Of a stretch of DNA of 64,000 bases, positions 8,447-17,981 are shown piece by piece. The notes under the pieces are model-generated. The model saw only the letters and a list, made by a program, of their open reading frames with translations, was not told the origin of the DNA and searched no databases. Position 1 is the stretch's first letter; each line of letters begins with the position of its first letter. This DNA is from Pantoea sp. AS-PWVM4. Lineage in GTDB: Bacteria; Pseudomonadota; Gammaproteobacteria; Enterobacterales; Enterobacteriaceae. The stretch covers positions 80,280 through 144,279 of the forward strand of contig NZ_ASZC01000009.1 in assembly GCF_000468095.1 (NCBI RefSeq), given 5' to 3'. The position numbers and the translations under genes were made by a program.

Positions 8447-9889
8447 ATGTTAAGTAACGATCTCACATCGCTGATTACGCGAATCGACTTCGCGTTAATC
8501 TCATCAGTACATATCATTTACCCACCACTGACCATTGGTCTGGCTGCGCTGCTGTTCATTTCTGAACTGATGTGGGTCAGAAAAAATGATGAAAAGTGGT
8601 ACCGCTTGTGTCGTTTTTTCGAAAAGCTGTTCATCGTCAACTTCGGAGCCGGTGTGGCAACGGGTGTTACGATGGAAATGGCTTTTGGTATCCTGTATGG
8701 CCGCTTTTCTCAAGCTGCCGGGCCATTCTTTGGCCAGGTGTTGGGATATGAGACCATCACCGCCTTTATGTATGAAGCCGGTTTTATCGGACTGATGATT
8801 TTTGGCTGGGGCAAGATCAGCCGTGGGATGCATCTTTTCGCGACTTTCAACGTCGCCCTCTCCTCAACGCTTTCAGCGATGTGGATTCTGGTCGCTAACT
8901 CCTGGATGCAGACGCCAACCGGTGTCGAATACAAGAATGGCATCTTTCATGTGACCGATTGGGTAGCCGCGCTCCTCAATCCGAATGTCAAAAGCGCGTT
9001 TCCTCACATGTTGCTGGCCAGCTTCGAGCTGTCGCTCTGCTTCGTGGTCGCGACCTGTGCCTGGTTCGTACTGAAACGCCGCAATGTGGAGCTTTTCCTG
9101 CGACCGCTGAAATATGCGCTGGTGTTGCTGGCCGTGGTTTCTGCTGCACAAATCTATATGGGTGATGTGCTGGGCGAGAATACTCTCGAAAACAAACCTG
9201 CGGCACTGGCAGCGATGGAAGGGCACTACGACACCTATGATGCAGCAGGTAACGTCAACAGCGCCTGGCATATCATCGGTTGGCCGAATGCCGAAGGAAA
9301 TGGGCTGGCCTGGTCGATTTCCATCCCGCATGCACTCAGCCTGATTGAAACCAAAACCTGGAATGGCCCGGTGAAAGGCCTGAACAGCTTCCCGAAAGAC
9401 GAACAGCCGCCTGTGGTGCTGCCTTTCTATGCGTTCCGCGCGATGGCCGGAGCGGGTGGTGCAATCCTGCTGGTCAGTCTGTGGGGTATCTGGCTGATGG
9501 CGCGCCGTCGTATGACGGTGGAACTGGCCCCACGTAATACGTTGTTCCTGTTTATCGCGGTTGTGATGGTGGTGCTGCCTTATATCGCGGTAATCGCAGG
9601 TTGGTGGACGCGTGAAATTGGTCGTCAGCCGTGGATTGTTAACGGACTGATGCGTACTGAGGACGGTATGAGCGCGATGACGCTTGGCCTGGCAATCTTC
9701 TGGCTGGTTGGCTTTGCCATCTTCGAGTCAGCGGTGGTTGCCGGTACGATCTGGTTCCTGGCAAAAGTTGTTCGTCAGGGTCCTGATTTGACCAGCAAGC
9801 TGCCGGGTGAAGGCCATGAGCATATCGGCCAGCTCGACCTGCCGCCAGGCGGTCATGCTGACCATCCTGAATACGTAAGACCGGTCTGA
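8447..9889 (+). CDS. cydA: Cytochrome bd-type quinol oxidase subunit I (CIO-like, short Q-loop)
   Basis: CydA binds haems b558, b595 and d and oxidises quinol in the inner membrane, reducing O2 to water. The 480 residues include His22 (equivalent to E. coli His19) in SVHIIYPPLTIG, the GDVLGENTLENKPAALAAME segment of the quinol loop, and GWWTREIGRQPW at 385-396. The quinol loop is about 60 residues shorter than in E. coli CydA (522), which is the feature of the cyanide-insensitive (CioA) branch. The C-terminus is a soluble His-rich tail (GHEHIGQLDLPPGGHADH). It is the first gene of cydA-cydB-cydD-cydC, behind a 405-nt leader. Confidence 0.92.
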   Translation: MLSNDLTSLITRIDFALISSVHIIYPPLTIGLAALLFISELMWVRKNDEKWYRLCRFFEKLFIVNFGAGVATGVTMEMAFGILYGRFSQAAGPFFGQVLGYETITAFMYEAGFIGLMIFGWGKISRGMHLFATFNVALSSTLSAMWILVANSWMQTPTGVEYKNGIFHVTDWVAALLNPNVKSAFPHMLLASFELSLCFVVATCAWFVLKRRNVELFLRPLKYALVLLAVVSAAQIYMGDVLGENTLENKPAALAAMEGHYDTYDAAGNVNSAWHIIGWPNAEGNGLAWSISIPHALSLIETKTWNGPVKGLNSFPKDEQPPVVLPFYAFRAMAGAGGAILLVSLWGIWLMARRRMTVELAPRNTLFLFIAVVMVVLPYIAVIAGWWTREIGRQPWIVNGLMRTEDGMSAMTLGLAIFWLVGFAIFESAVVAGTIWFLAKVVRQGPDLTSKLPGEGHEHIGQLDLPPGGHADHPEYVRPV

Positions 9890-9905
9890 CGCGGAGAAGA
9901 AACCC

Positions 9906-10952
9906 ATGGATATGCTTACTCATACCCAGCAATTTCTGACGATTGCCTGGTGGCTGGCTTTTGGCGTCAGCGTGTTGTTATACATTGCGCTGGATGGCGC
10001 AGACCTTGGGGCGGGGATTTTCTCGCTCTTCGTAAGAGATCATGACGAACGCGGCGCAATTATGGCGGCGATGGCCGGCACCTGGGATGCCAACGAAACC
10101 TGGCTGATTGTGGCCGGGGGGATCATGTTTGGTACTTTCCCGTTCGTTTACGGTTCGGCTTTTAGCTACCTGATGGTGCCGATGGCGCTGGTGTTATGGG
10201 GCATTATGTCCCGTGCGGTGGCACTGGAGTTCCGTCACCTGGCGTCGCCGTTCTGGCAGCGCTTCTCAGACGGGGTGTTTGGTGTCGCCAGTCTGACCGT
10301 GACCTTCTTTGGCGGCATGTGTGTCGGTGCCGTATTGCAGGGATTTGCGCTGGATACCCCGGCGCAGGGCGTGCCGCATTATGCGGGCGGGGCGTTTAAC
10401 TTTATTTCGCCTTTCTCCATCTGGACCGGCATTTCCTCCTGCGTTGCCATGACCTTCTCCGGTGTGCTGTTTGTGCGTGCGCGTTTTGAAAAGTCAGAGC
10501 CTATTCGTCAGGATGCTGCCCGCTGGACTGCTACCATTTTCTGGTTAGCGATTGCTGCGGTAGTGATCACCTGGGTGTGGAGCGCGGCGATTTTTGACTG
10601 GGCGCGTGCGAAGTGGTTTGGCCCGCACTTCTGGATTTGGGGCCTGTTTGGTCTTATCGCGCTGTTCTGCATTGAGCAGGTGCGTCGTGACACCCTGAAA
10701 GACAAAGATTTTGCGGCGATTATGTGGTTCAACGGTGCGGCGCTGATTCTGGGCTTTGGTATGTTGATTACCATGTTCCCGTGGATCGTACCGAATACCT
10801 GGACCATCTGGGCCGGTGCCAGCCCGCAGGTTTCCCTGATCACCTTCACCCTGACAATGGGTGGGTTTGTACCAGTCATGATTATGTATAACTGGTACCA
10901 GATTTGGGTCTTCCGGGGACGCATCTCCAAACTGGTTGGTTACGGACACTAA
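9906..10952 (+). CDS. cydB: Cytochrome bd-type quinol oxidase subunit II
   Basis: This 348-residue integral membrane protein (E. coli CydB 379) supports CydA and completes the oxidase. The N-terminal WWLAFGVSVLLYIALDGADLGAG-type first helix contains the conserved DGADLG, followed by GTWDANETWL (residues 60-69), both family hallmarks. About eight hydrophobic helices follow. It begins 16 bp after cydA with GGAGAAGAAA ahead of the ATG. No short cydX-type reading frame follows; the cydD start lies only 7 bp downstream. That is consistent with the CioB branch, where a CydX subunit is usually not annotated. Confidence 0.92.
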   Translation: MDMLTHTQQFLTIAWWLAFGVSVLLYIALDGADLGAGIFSLFVRDHDERGAIMAAMAGTWDANETWLIVAGGIMFGTFPFVYGSAFSYLMVPMALVLWGIMSRAVALEFRHLASPFWQRFSDGVFGVASLTVTFFGGMCVGAVLQGFALDTPAQGVPHYAGGAFNFISPFSIWTGISSCVAMTFSGVLFVRARFEKSEPIRQDAARWTATIFWLAIAAVVITWVWSAAIFDWARAKWFGPHFWIWGLFGLIALFCIEQVRRDTLKDKDFAAIMWFNGAALILGFGMLITMFPWIVPNTWTIWAGASPQVSLITFTLTMGGFVPVMIMYNWYQIWVFRGRISKLVGYGH

Positions 10953-10959
10953 ACGCATC

Positions 10960-12720
10960 ATGTCGGCTCGTCCTCCCCTTAGTGGCGCAGCCGCTCGCCT
11001 GGCGGAACGTTGGCTCTCCAGCCAGCGTCGCCAGGCAGGCGCGCTTTTCTCCCTGTCCGTCACCATGGCAACGCTGAATGCCATCATGATGATTGTCCAG
11101 TGCTGGCTGCTGGCATGGTTGATCGACCGGGTTGTCATCGGCGGCAAAGGATTGACCGAACTGTTCCCCGAACTTTGGCTATTGCCTGTTGTGATGATCC
11201 TGCGTGCAGGTCTGGACATGCTGCGCCAGGGCTTCGCTTTCGAGAGCGCCGCGCGCATTCGACAGACGTTGCGGGGAACGTTACTGGAACGTATCGCGGC
11301 ACTGGGTCCAACATGGAGCCAGCAACAGCGCACCGGCAGCATCGCCAGTTCGCTGGGTGAAGGTGTCGAAGCGATCGAAACCTATTTCTCCGCCTTTCTT
11401 CCGCAAAAAATCATCATCGGTATCGTGCCTCTGGCGATCCTGGTGGCGCTGTTCCCCGCCGATTGGGTTTCCGGGCTGATTATGTTGATAACGGCCCCCC
11501 TGGTTCCGTTATTTATGATCCTGGTCGGCAAGGGTGCCGAAAAAATGAACCTCCGGCAGTGGCATAAGCTCAGCCTGATGAGTGCGCATTTCTTCGATGT
11601 GATTTCTGGCCTGACAACCCTGCGCCAATCCAATGCGGCCCGCAGACAGGCGCAGATCATTGCGGTGATTTCCGAAAACTACCGTCAGACGACGATGAAG
11701 GTGCTGCGCGTGGCGTTTCTGTCCTCGCTGGTGCTGGAATTTTTTGCCACCATCAGTACCGCGATGGTGGCGGTCTATGTCGGCTTCCGTCTGTATTACG
11801 GTGAACTGGCCTTCCTGCCAGGTTTGTTCGCGCTGCTGCTTGCCCCTGAGTTCTTTCGTCCTCTGCGCGATCTGGGGGCACATTATCACGCCCGTATGGA
11901 TGCGCTGGGCGCGACCGAAGGGCTGTTAGCTATCCTGAATACCGAGCCGCCTGCAACGGCACCCAACACGGTGACACCGGTTGGTGCGCCGCAGGAGATT
12001 CGTGTTGAAGGGGTGAGTTATCAGCATCAGGAAGGCGGCGGCATTGAGGACATCTCCTTTACGCTGCGCCGGGGTGAAACGCTGGCTATTGTTGGCTCGA
12101 GTGGTGCAGGCAAAACCACCCTTGCCAGGCTGCTGTTGCGCTTTATTACCCCGGCAAATGGGCGGATTCTGATTGATGGACAGGATCTCTCCGGGTTGGA
12201 TTTACCCACCTGGCAAAAGCAAATCGGCTGGCTGCCACAGCGGCCTACGCTGTTTGCCGGTTCGATAGCCGATAATATTTGCCTCGCACATCCCGAAGCC
12301 GGGAACAACGAACTGTATGCGGCTGCGCGACTGGCTCAGGCTGCGCCCTTTATCGACGCGTTACCCACCAGCTACGCCACCCAGGTTGGCGATGGCGGCC
12401 AGGGCCTTTCTGGTGGTCAAATCCAGCGCGTGGCGATGGCGCGAGCCGTGCTGACCGCGCCACCGGTGCTCATCCTCGATGAGCCGACGGCGGCGCTGGA
12501 CAGCCACACGGCGCGGCAGATGATGGTCGCGTTGGCCGAGGCGCTGCCCGATTCAGCTCGGTTAGTGATTACTCACGATACCGACGTGGCGGCGATGGCC
12601 GACAAGGTTTTGGTGCTGGCGCAGGGCAGGGTGATCGAGTCAGGCAAGCCCCGGGATCTGCTGCAAAGTGGCGGTGTGTTTGCCGAGCTTGAACGGCTTC
12701 AGAAAGGAGCAACCGCATGA
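10960..12720 (+). CDS. cydD: ABC transporter CydD, cytochrome bd assembly
   Basis: CydD pairs with CydC as a heterodimeric inner-membrane ABC exporter needed for haem insertion into bd oxidases; it has been linked to glutathione/cysteine export and to haem binding. The predicted 586 residues have a six-helix membrane domain to about residue 310, then an ATPase domain with Walker A GSSGAGKTT, signature LSGGQIQR and Walker B VLILDEP. The ATG at 10960 (MSARPPLSG) is preferred over a TTG at 10936 that overlaps cydB. It overlaps cydC by 4 bases (ATGA), implying translational coupling. Confidence 0.9.
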   Translation: MSARPPLSGAAARLAERWLSSQRRQAGALFSLSVTMATLNAIMMIVQCWLLAWLIDRVVIGGKGLTELFPELWLLPVVMILRAGLDMLRQGFAFESAARIRQTLRGTLLERIAALGPTWSQQQRTGSIASSLGEGVEAIETYFSAFLPQKIIIGIVPLAILVALFPADWVSGLIMLITAPLVPLFMILVGKGAEKMNLRQWHKLSLMSAHFFDVISGLTTLRQSNAARRQAQIIAVISENYRQTTMKVLRVAFLSSLVLEFFATISTAMVAVYVGFRLYYGELAFLPGLFALLLAPEFFRPLRDLGAHYHARMDALGATEGLLAILNTEPPATAPNTVTPVGAPQEIRVEGVSYQHQEGGGIEDISFTLRRGETLAIVGSSGAGKTTLARLLLRFITPANGRILIDGQDLSGLDLPTWQKQIGWLPQRPTLFAGSIADNICLAHPEAGNNELYAAARLAQAAPFIDALPTSYATQVGDGGQGLSGGQIQRVAMARAVLTAPPVLILDEPTAALDSHTARQMMVALAEALPDSARLVITHDTDVAAMADKVLVLAQGRVIESGKPRDLLQSGGVFAELERLQKGATA

Positions 12721-14360
12721 ACGACTTACGTCATCTCTTAAGGCTGGCGCGTCCCTGGCGGTGGCGGATGGCGCTCGGTATCGGTCTGTCTGTCGTCGTC
12801 ATCCTGTCTAACGTCACGCTGCTGGCGCTGTCGGGTTGGTTTATCGCGTCGATGGCGCTGGCCGGTGTCGGGGCACTGACGCTGGAGTTCTTCACACCGG
12901 CTGCCGCTATTCGTGGCCTGGCGGTGTTGCGTACCTTCGCTCGCTACCTTGAGCGCCTGGTGACGCACGATGCAACGTTACGGCTGCTGTCAGTGCTGCG
13001 TGTCTGGTTTTATCAACGTCTTGAGCCGCTGGCTCCCGCCCGTTTACAGGGTTTCCGTGACGGTGATGTGCTGGCGCGTCTGAGAGCCGATATTGATAGC
13101 CTCGACAATTTTTACCTGAGAATTCTGGCTCCGGCGATTGCCGGGCTGATCTCATCGGTCGCCATCCTGGGCGTGCTTTTTTGGTTCTCTCCGGGTGTCG
13201 CCGTTATTGATGGCGTGATGCTGTTGCTCGCGGGGGTGATTGTGCCGCTGGCGGTAGCGTCCCGCACTCGGGCAAGTGGTCATGCGGTCGCGGGATTACG
13301 TGCGGCGATTCAGGCTGCGTCGACCGATCTGATTCGCGGCCTTGGCGAGTTACAAGTGGCGGGGGCTGTTGCCCGACAGGCCGGACATTTGTCCCTGCTG
13401 TCACAAAAGTTGATTGCTGCGCAACGTCAGCAGGCGTGGACCGGGGCGTCAGGTAGCGCATTGTCGGCCCTGGCAGGCCAGTTGGGTATGTTTTGTGCCT
13501 TTATCCTGCTGGTCGGTGCGGGACATGCCGGCGGTATCGCCGGCAATGACATCGTCATGTTGTTATTTGCGGTACTTGCCAGCACGGAAGCGGTGGCGGC
13601 ATTGCCCACGGCATTTGCCGCGCTGGGCGTCACTCGCGAAGCGGCGCGGCGGATTTTTTCCATGGCGGAACTTACCCCGGCCGTGGTCTTGCCCAAGCGC
13701 AGTGAAATGCCTGCAACCTTCGATCTGACCTTTTCCGCGGTCACCATGCGTTATGCACCAGAACAACCCGTTGTGTTGGACTCACTCAGCTTTCGGGTTG
13801 CGCAAGGTCAGTGCCTGGCGTTGCTGGGGCCCAGTGGGGCAGGTAAAACCACGATTCTTAACCTGATACAGGGTTTTTGGGATTGTGATAAAGGCGAGGT
13901 GTTGATTGGTGGTCATGCGGTAAAAAGCTTATCGGATGAGGTACTGCGCCAGATTATCTCGGTGGTTGGACAAAAAACGTATCTGTTTAATGCCTCCATC
14001 CGGGACAACCTGCGGCTGGTATCCCCTGATGCGGATGATGCAGCCTTATGGCAGGCTCTCACTCAGGCGTCACTGGCAGAGGAAGTTCGTGCTTTTCCTG
14101 CGGGGTTGGATACGTTGGTCGGGGAACTCGGTACCCGGCTTTCCGGTGGTCAGGCACGCAGGATCGCCATCGCCAGAGCCTTTCTGTCGCATGCTCCCGT
14201 CATCTTATTAGATGAACCGACAGAAGGATTAGATGCCACCAATACCGACATGGTACTGAATGCGCTAAAAGAATTGGTGAAAGGAAAAACGACGTTATTG
14301 GTGACACACCAAATTCAGCCATTAATTCTGGCAGACAGTCGGCTGGTGCTGGAAGGTTAA
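12717..14360 (+). CDS. cydC: ABC transporter CydC, cytochrome bd assembly
   Basis: The second half of the CydDC exporter is 547 residues long. It has a membrane domain with the conserved ALSGWFIASMALAG segment near residues 34-48 and an ATPase domain with Walker A GPSGAGKTT, signature RLSGGQARR and Walker B VILLDEP. The start overlaps the cydD stop. A clear terminator follows. Linking cydDC directly behind cydAB puts structural and maturation genes on one transcript, unlike E. coli, where cydDC lies far from cydAB. Confidence 0.92.
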   Translation: MNDLRHLLRLARPWRWRMALGIGLSVVVILSNVTLLALSGWFIASMALAGVGALTLEFFTPAAAIRGLAVLRTFARYLERLVTHDATLRLLSVLRVWFYQRLEPLAPARLQGFRDGDVLARLRADIDSLDNFYLRILAPAIAGLISSVAILGVLFWFSPGVAVIDGVMLLLAGVIVPLAVASRTRASGHAVAGLRAAIQAASTDLIRGLGELQVAGAVARQAGHLSLLSQKLIAAQRQQAWTGASGSALSALAGQLGMFCAFILLVGAGHAGGIAGNDIVMLLFAVLASTEAVAALPTAFAALGVTREAARRIFSMAELTPAVVLPKRSEMPATFDLTFSAVTMRYAPEQPVVLDSLSFRVAQGQCLALLGPSGAGKTTILNLIQGFWDCDKGEVLIGGHAVKSLSDEVLRQIISVVGQKTYLFNASIRDNLRLVSPDADDAALWQALTQASLAEEVRAFPAGLDTLVGELGTRLSGGQARRIAIARAFLSHAPVILLDEPTEGLDATNTDMVLNALKELVKGKTTLLVTHQIQPLILADSRLVLEG

Positions 14361-14368
14361 TAAAATAG

Positions 14369-14412
14369 AAGGTCTGTTATGAGAAGGTTATTTTCCATAA
14401 CAGACCTTTTTT
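14369..14412 (+). terminator. Terminator of the cydABDC operon
   Basis: AAGGTCTGTTATG (14369-14381) pairs with CATAACAGACCTT (14396-14408), with a long T run following. It starts 8 bp after the cydC stop. Confidence 0.9.
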
Positions 14413-14528
14413 TATCCATGCGAATATCGCAGAAAATTTCTTTTATCTCTCGCCAATACGTTATGTCTTATTGTTTCTTTTGTCAGTTGCATGGTGGGTG
14501 AAATACCCGAGATATTTAAAGAATAATT

Positions 14529-14702
14529 TTATCTTTTAAAATTCTTTTGAATTTCCCGCACTTTAAGACGACAGGCATCCACGACCCAGGCCGAGAAGTT
14601 CTGGCTGTTTTCACTGTTCATGCTTTCTTCAATCTGGTCGAGCAGCGTATGAGAGAAGCGGATGTGTTTGCGACGGGTTTTGGAATTTGTCATTTTGTCC
14701 AT
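14529..14702 (-). CDS. Small YlcI/YnfO-like (DUF3950) protein
   Basis: The predicted 57-residue product is lysine/arginine-rich at the start, then RKHIRFSHTLLDQIEES and FSAWVVDACRLKVREI. This resembles the DUF3950 family (YlcI/YnfO of E. coli prophages) and short ribbon-helix-helix DNA-binding proteins. The start at 14702 is chosen because GGGG lies 7 bases upstream; an upstream ATG at 14726 would extend it by 8 residues. It stands alone in an AT-rich gap close to the 3' end of tRNA-Phe, a setting typical of a degraded integrated element. No integrase or other phage gene is present. Confidence 0.6.
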   Translation of the reverse strand: MDKMTNSKTRRKHIRFSHTLLDQIEESMNSENSQNFSAWVVDACRLKVREIQKNFKR

Positions 14703-14726
14703 ATTTGTCCCCTGTAAAATTATCAA

Positions 14727-15035
14727 AATCTATAAAGGTGGCTGAAAGGTAGAATAATATTTCTCTCAGGCGGTTTCTGTAGAAAAGCGATCAGCAGGTG
14801 AACTTTGATACTTTTCTGAACCGTATAATTTTCCTGATGTGAAATACCAGATTACCAGAAAATGGGTGACTCCGTAGTTATTTCAATGCGCGGATATTGG
14901 GATTATTCCCAGCGAGATGTTGAGTCATGAATATTACGGAAGCGATAATAATGCTATAAAAATTTTCAGAATATGGGTACTGAAAGGAAGGGCATTTCAT
15001 TTACAAAGCGTTAGTTAATGTAAAAACGACCGGAA
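14727..15035. other. AT-rich gap without a recognisable gene
   Basis: No convincing coding frame is seen on either strand. The composition is lower in GC than the flanking genes. Together with the DUF3950 frame it separates the cyd operon from tRNA-Phe. Confidence 0.4.
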
Positions 15036-15037
15036 GC

Positions 15038-15069
15038 CAAAAAGCAAAAACCCAGCCATTGGCTGGGTT
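15038..15069 (-). terminator. Terminator downstream of tRNA-Phe
   Basis: Read on the minus strand, AACCCAGCCA pairs with TGGCTGGGTT and is followed by TTTGCTTTTTGGC. It lies 11 bases beyond the CCA end of the tRNA. Confidence 0.85.
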
Positions 15070-15079
15070 CTCTGAATTT

Positions 15080-15155
15080 TGGTGCCCGAACCCGGAATCG
15101 AACCAGGGACACGGGGATTTTCAATCCCCTGCTCTACCGACTGAGCTATTCGGGC
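15080..15155 (-). tRNA. pheU: tRNA-Phe (GAA)
   Basis: The 76-nt gene reads GCCCGAATAGCTCAG at its 5' end (15155 downward). The anticodon stem and loop GGGGA-TTGAAAA-TCCCC carries anticodon GAA, followed by GGTTCGATTCC in the T arm and an encoded CCA. The acceptor stem GCCCGAA pairs with TTCGGGC. It occupies the pheU position beside yjdC-dsbD as in E. coli; pheU is a common integration target for genomic islands. Confidence 0.97.
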
Positions 15156-15263
15156 AACGGGGCGCATTAAACCCTAATGGCTCACGGTCGTCAACGGCTT
15201 TCGCGAAAAAACCGCGGGAAACGTGATTGATTGCCTGCTTTTCATGCAGAACCGCCAAAATGA

Positions 15264-15842
15264 CTACGCGAGCGCTCCATTTTTACGGCACAGCGCGATG
15301 CTAAGCACATCTTCTGCCAGACGGCGCGCCATCGCAACATCCTGCACGTTGCGCTTCACCAGCAGCTTGCTCAGGCAACCCTCCAGAATCAATTCCATCT
15401 GATCTGCCACCATTGTCGGGTTATCCAGCTCAAGATTAACCAGAATATCGTGGGTAAATTGCCAGGAGGCGCGTTTTTGCTGTTCTGCCAGTTGATGGAC
15501 GGGTTGATCCGGCTGCGGATAGAAGCTACAGGCGGCAATAAACAGGCAACCGGGGAAGCGACCTTTGCTGACATGTTCCGCCAGTACCTCATAGCGCGCC
15601 AGCAGCTTCTCTGCGCCGCTCAGACGTTCGTTGAGTTGAATCTGGCGCCGCCAGCTATCAATCTGCTGGCCGTGATAGCGCAGGGCGTCATACAGCAGGG
15701 CATCGCGGTCCGGCCAGAAGCGTTCCAGCTGTTGGGGTGCCAGTTCGCTGTCTCCAGCCAGTTGTTGCAGGGACGTGGTGGCGGCGAGGCCGCGTTGTTC
15801 AAGCACATTCAACGCATGCTCGAGTATCTGTTCACGTTGCAA
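15264..15842 (-). CDS. yjdC: TetR-family regulator YjdC
   Basis: This 192-residue protein has an N-terminal helix-turn-helix (EQILEHALNVLEQRGLAATTSLQQLAG, about residues 4-30) and a helical ligand-binding domain. That is the standard TetR layout, in which a small ligand releases the repressor from DNA. It lies between tRNA-Phe and dsbD exactly as yjdC does in E. coli. It is followed on the same strand by tRNA-Phe 109 bp downstream. Its targets are not known; proximity to dsbD is conserved, but regulation of dsbD cannot be read from the sequence. Confidence 0.88.
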   Translation of the reverse strand: MQREQILEHALNVLEQRGLAATTSLQQLAGDSELAPQQLERFWPDRDALLYDALRYHGQQIDSWRRQIQLNERLSGAEKLLARYEVLAEHVSKGRFPGCLFIAACSFYPQPDQPVHQLAEQQKRASWQFTHDILVNLELDNPTMVADQMELILEGCLSKLLVKRNVQDVAMARRLAEDVLSIALCRKNGALA

Positions 15843-15907
15843 GTGACTCTCCTCTGGTATGCGGCCCGTCCGGCAATCGGACGGGGTGTGTCTTGCTCCA
15901 GTGTCGT

Positions 15908-17608
15908 TTAACGCGGCAGATTGTGCAAATGCGCGCGGAATTCGTCGGCGTTAAGGAAACCGGTCACGCGCGAGTCAGGAATCTCTTTACCTTGCGCGTC
16001 GAAGAACAGAATGGTCGGCAGGCCCAGTACCTGTAAATGCTGCAACAGGGCGTTATCCTGAGCGTTGTTGGCGGTGACGTTCGCCTGCAACAGTTGCACC
16101 TGGCTCAGGGCGCTGCGCACCTGTGCGTCGCTGAAGGTGTACTTCTCAAACTCTTTGCAGGCGACGCACCAGTCGGCGTACAGGTCGACCATAGTCATGC
16201 GCCCCTGTGCCTGTTGCAGCGCCGTATCGAGCTGCTGGCTGCTGGCAATGGGTTGGAAGGGCAGATGGGCGACGGTTTGCACCGGGTTATCGACACCAAA
16301 CGCCCAGTCCTGCAATGGACGCGCCGCTACCACCGCAGCCACCAACATCACCACCTGTACCACACGTCCTTTGCCCTGTAGCCCCAGGCTAAGGCGAAAC
16401 GCCCAGGCAAAGAACGCCACGCCGAGCAGGCTCCACAGGCGCATGCCCCAAAGATCGCCTATTACGCGTTCCAACAGGAAAACCGGCAGTGCGAGGATCA
16501 CAAAACCAAAACCCTCTTTGACGCTATGCATCCACGGGCCGCTTTTCGGCAGCAGTTTGTTGCCGAACAGCGTCACGGCAATCAGTGGCAAACCCATACC
16601 AAAAGCGTACAGCCACAGGGTACCCGCACCGACCAGCAGATTGCCGCTCTGGGCGATATACAACAGGATCGCGCTGAGCGGCGCGGTGGTGCAGGGGGAG
16701 CAGATCAAACCCGCCAGCGCACCCATCGCAAATACGCCTGGCAACGATCCTCCCTGATGGCGGTTACTCCACAGCGTCAGACGTGTTTGCAGACTGGCGG
16801 GCAGTTGCAGGGTGAACAGGCCAAACATCGACAGCGCCAGAGCGATGAACAGCACCGAGAGGCCAATCAATACATAGGGATGCTGCAACGCCGCCTGAAA
16901 GCGTAACCCCGCAGCCGCAACCACCACGCCAAGCAAGGTGTAGGTCAGCGCCATACCCTGTACGTAGACCATCGCCAGCGCGAACAGACGACCGAGGGAA
17001 AAGCGTCGCGGGCCGCCAAGGATAATGCTGGAGATCAGCGGATACATCGGCAGTACACAGGGGGTAAAGGCAACACCAATGCCAATCAGCAACGCCCACA
17101 ACGGCGAGAACGGAAGCGGGGTGCTGCGGTTGTCCGGTTGAGCGCTTACCGCGGGCGCGGCGTTATTAGTGGCGACGGCGTTAAGTGGGACGGCGCGGGT
17201 TTCGGGTGGATAACAAAAGCCCGCGGCGGCACAGCCCTGATAGGTTACCGTCAGAGTGGCCCCTTGATCGGCCTGATGGATGATGACCGGCAGTTGTAAA
17301 TCCTGCGGATAGATTTCACTTTTACCGTAGAACTCATCCTCGTGCGCTTGTCCTGGCGGCAATGCCAGCGGCGCTATTTGCGCTTTTTGCGGCGTAACCT
17401 GGATTTTCTGGCGATAAAGGTAATAGCCGGATTTCACTTTCCAGCTCAACGTTAATTGATTGCCTTGCTGGCTAAAATCGAAGCCGAAAGCCTGGTCAAC
17501 CGGTACGAAGCGGCTGTTGTTATTGGGCGAAAAGATTGATGCCTGAGCCGACAGGCTGATAAACAGCGCCAGGCAGAGGCCGATCAGGCGAGAGATGCGT
17601 GCAGCCAT
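15908..17608 (-). CDS. dsbD: Thiol:disulfide interchange protein DsbD
   Basis: DsbD carries electrons from cytoplasmic thioredoxin across the inner membrane to periplasmic DsbC, DsbG and CcmG. The 566 residues show a signal peptide (ending near [10 protein letters not shown]), a periplasmic N-terminal domain with the [14 protein letters not shown] cysteine pair, an eight-helix core with [10 protein letters not shown] and [10 protein letters not shown], and a C-terminal thioredoxin domain with WCVAC. All three cysteine pairs are present. It overlaps the upstream cutA gene by 25 bases, so the two are probably co-transcribed. Confidence 0.96.
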   Translation of the reverse strand: MAARISRLIGLCLALFISLSAQASIFSPNNNSRFVPVDQAFGFDFSQQGNQLTLSWKVKSGYYLYRQKIQVTPQKAQIAPLALPPGQAHEDEFYGKSEIYPQDLQLPVIIHQADQGATLTVTYQGCAAAGFCYPPETRAVPLNAVATNNAAPAVSAQPDNRSTPLPFSPLWALLIGIGVAFTPCVLPMYPLISSIILGGPRRFSLGRLFALAMVYVQGMALTYTLLGVVVAAAGLRFQAALQHPYVLIGLSVLFIALALSMFGLFTLQLPASLQTRLTLWSNRHQGGSLPGVFAMGALAGLICSPCTTAPLSAILLYIAQSGNLLVGAGTLWLYAFGMGLPLIAVTLFGNKLLPKSGPWMHSVKEGFGFVILALPVFLLERVIGDLWGMRLWSLLGVAFFAWAFRLSLGLQGKGRVVQVVMLVAAVVAARPLQDWAFGVDNPVQTVAHLPFQPIASSQQLDTALQQAQGRMTMVDLYADWCVACKEFEKYTFSDAQVRSALSQVQLLQANVTANNAQDNALLQHLQVLGLPTILFFDAQGKEIPDSRVTGFLNADEFRAHLHNLPR

Positions 17609-17907
17609 GACAAGTATTCACTGTCTCCATGTTGTACCGGCAACGCCAGTAGTTCCGGCACATCATAAGGATGCGCCGCTTTAAGCAGATCCATTAGCGC
17701 CTGCTGATGTTGTGTATCGCTTTTCAGTAACATCTGGACTTCACTGGACTGCTCCAGTTTTCCTTCCCAGACATAAAACGATGTGGCACCGGGCAGTAGC
17801 GTAACGCAGGCGGCCAGTTTCGCGGCCAGCGCACTGGCGGCCAGTTGCTCGGCACAAGTCTGGTCCGGGGCAGTGCACAACACAATAACTGCTGAATGGG
17901 TGTGCAT
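17584..17907 (-). CDS. cutA: Divalent-cation tolerance protein CutA
   Basis: The 107-residue protein is a small trimeric PII-like fold whose precise role is unclear; mutants were linked to copper tolerance. The CutA pattern is present: VLCTAPDQ at the start, [20 protein letters not shown] (residues 32-51) and [13 protein letters not shown] near the end. The stop lies inside the first codons of dsbD, a tight pairing also seen in E. coli. The start at 17907 gives the expected length. Confidence 0.93.
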   Translation of the reverse strand: MHTHSAVIVLCTAPDQTCAEQLAASALAAKLAACVTLLPGATSFYVWEGKLEQSSEVQMLLKSDTQHQQALMDLLKAAHPYDVPELLALPVQHGDSEYLSWLHASLA

Positions 17908-17981
17908 CAGAAGGCTCCGCTGACGAAAGGGGTGATGATAACACGACCAGATAAACGCAGGGTTTACAGGTTGTAACCAGG

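Noticed and set aside
8066..8457. Two overlapping short frames in the cyd leader
   Set aside because: Cysteine-rich, unlike any family, no ribosome sites; the leader is better read as untranslated structured RNA.
14361..15155. att direct repeat of the tRNA-Phe 3' end
   Set aside because: I looked for a second copy of the CCGGAATCGAACC-type sequence to the left and did not see one in the window.
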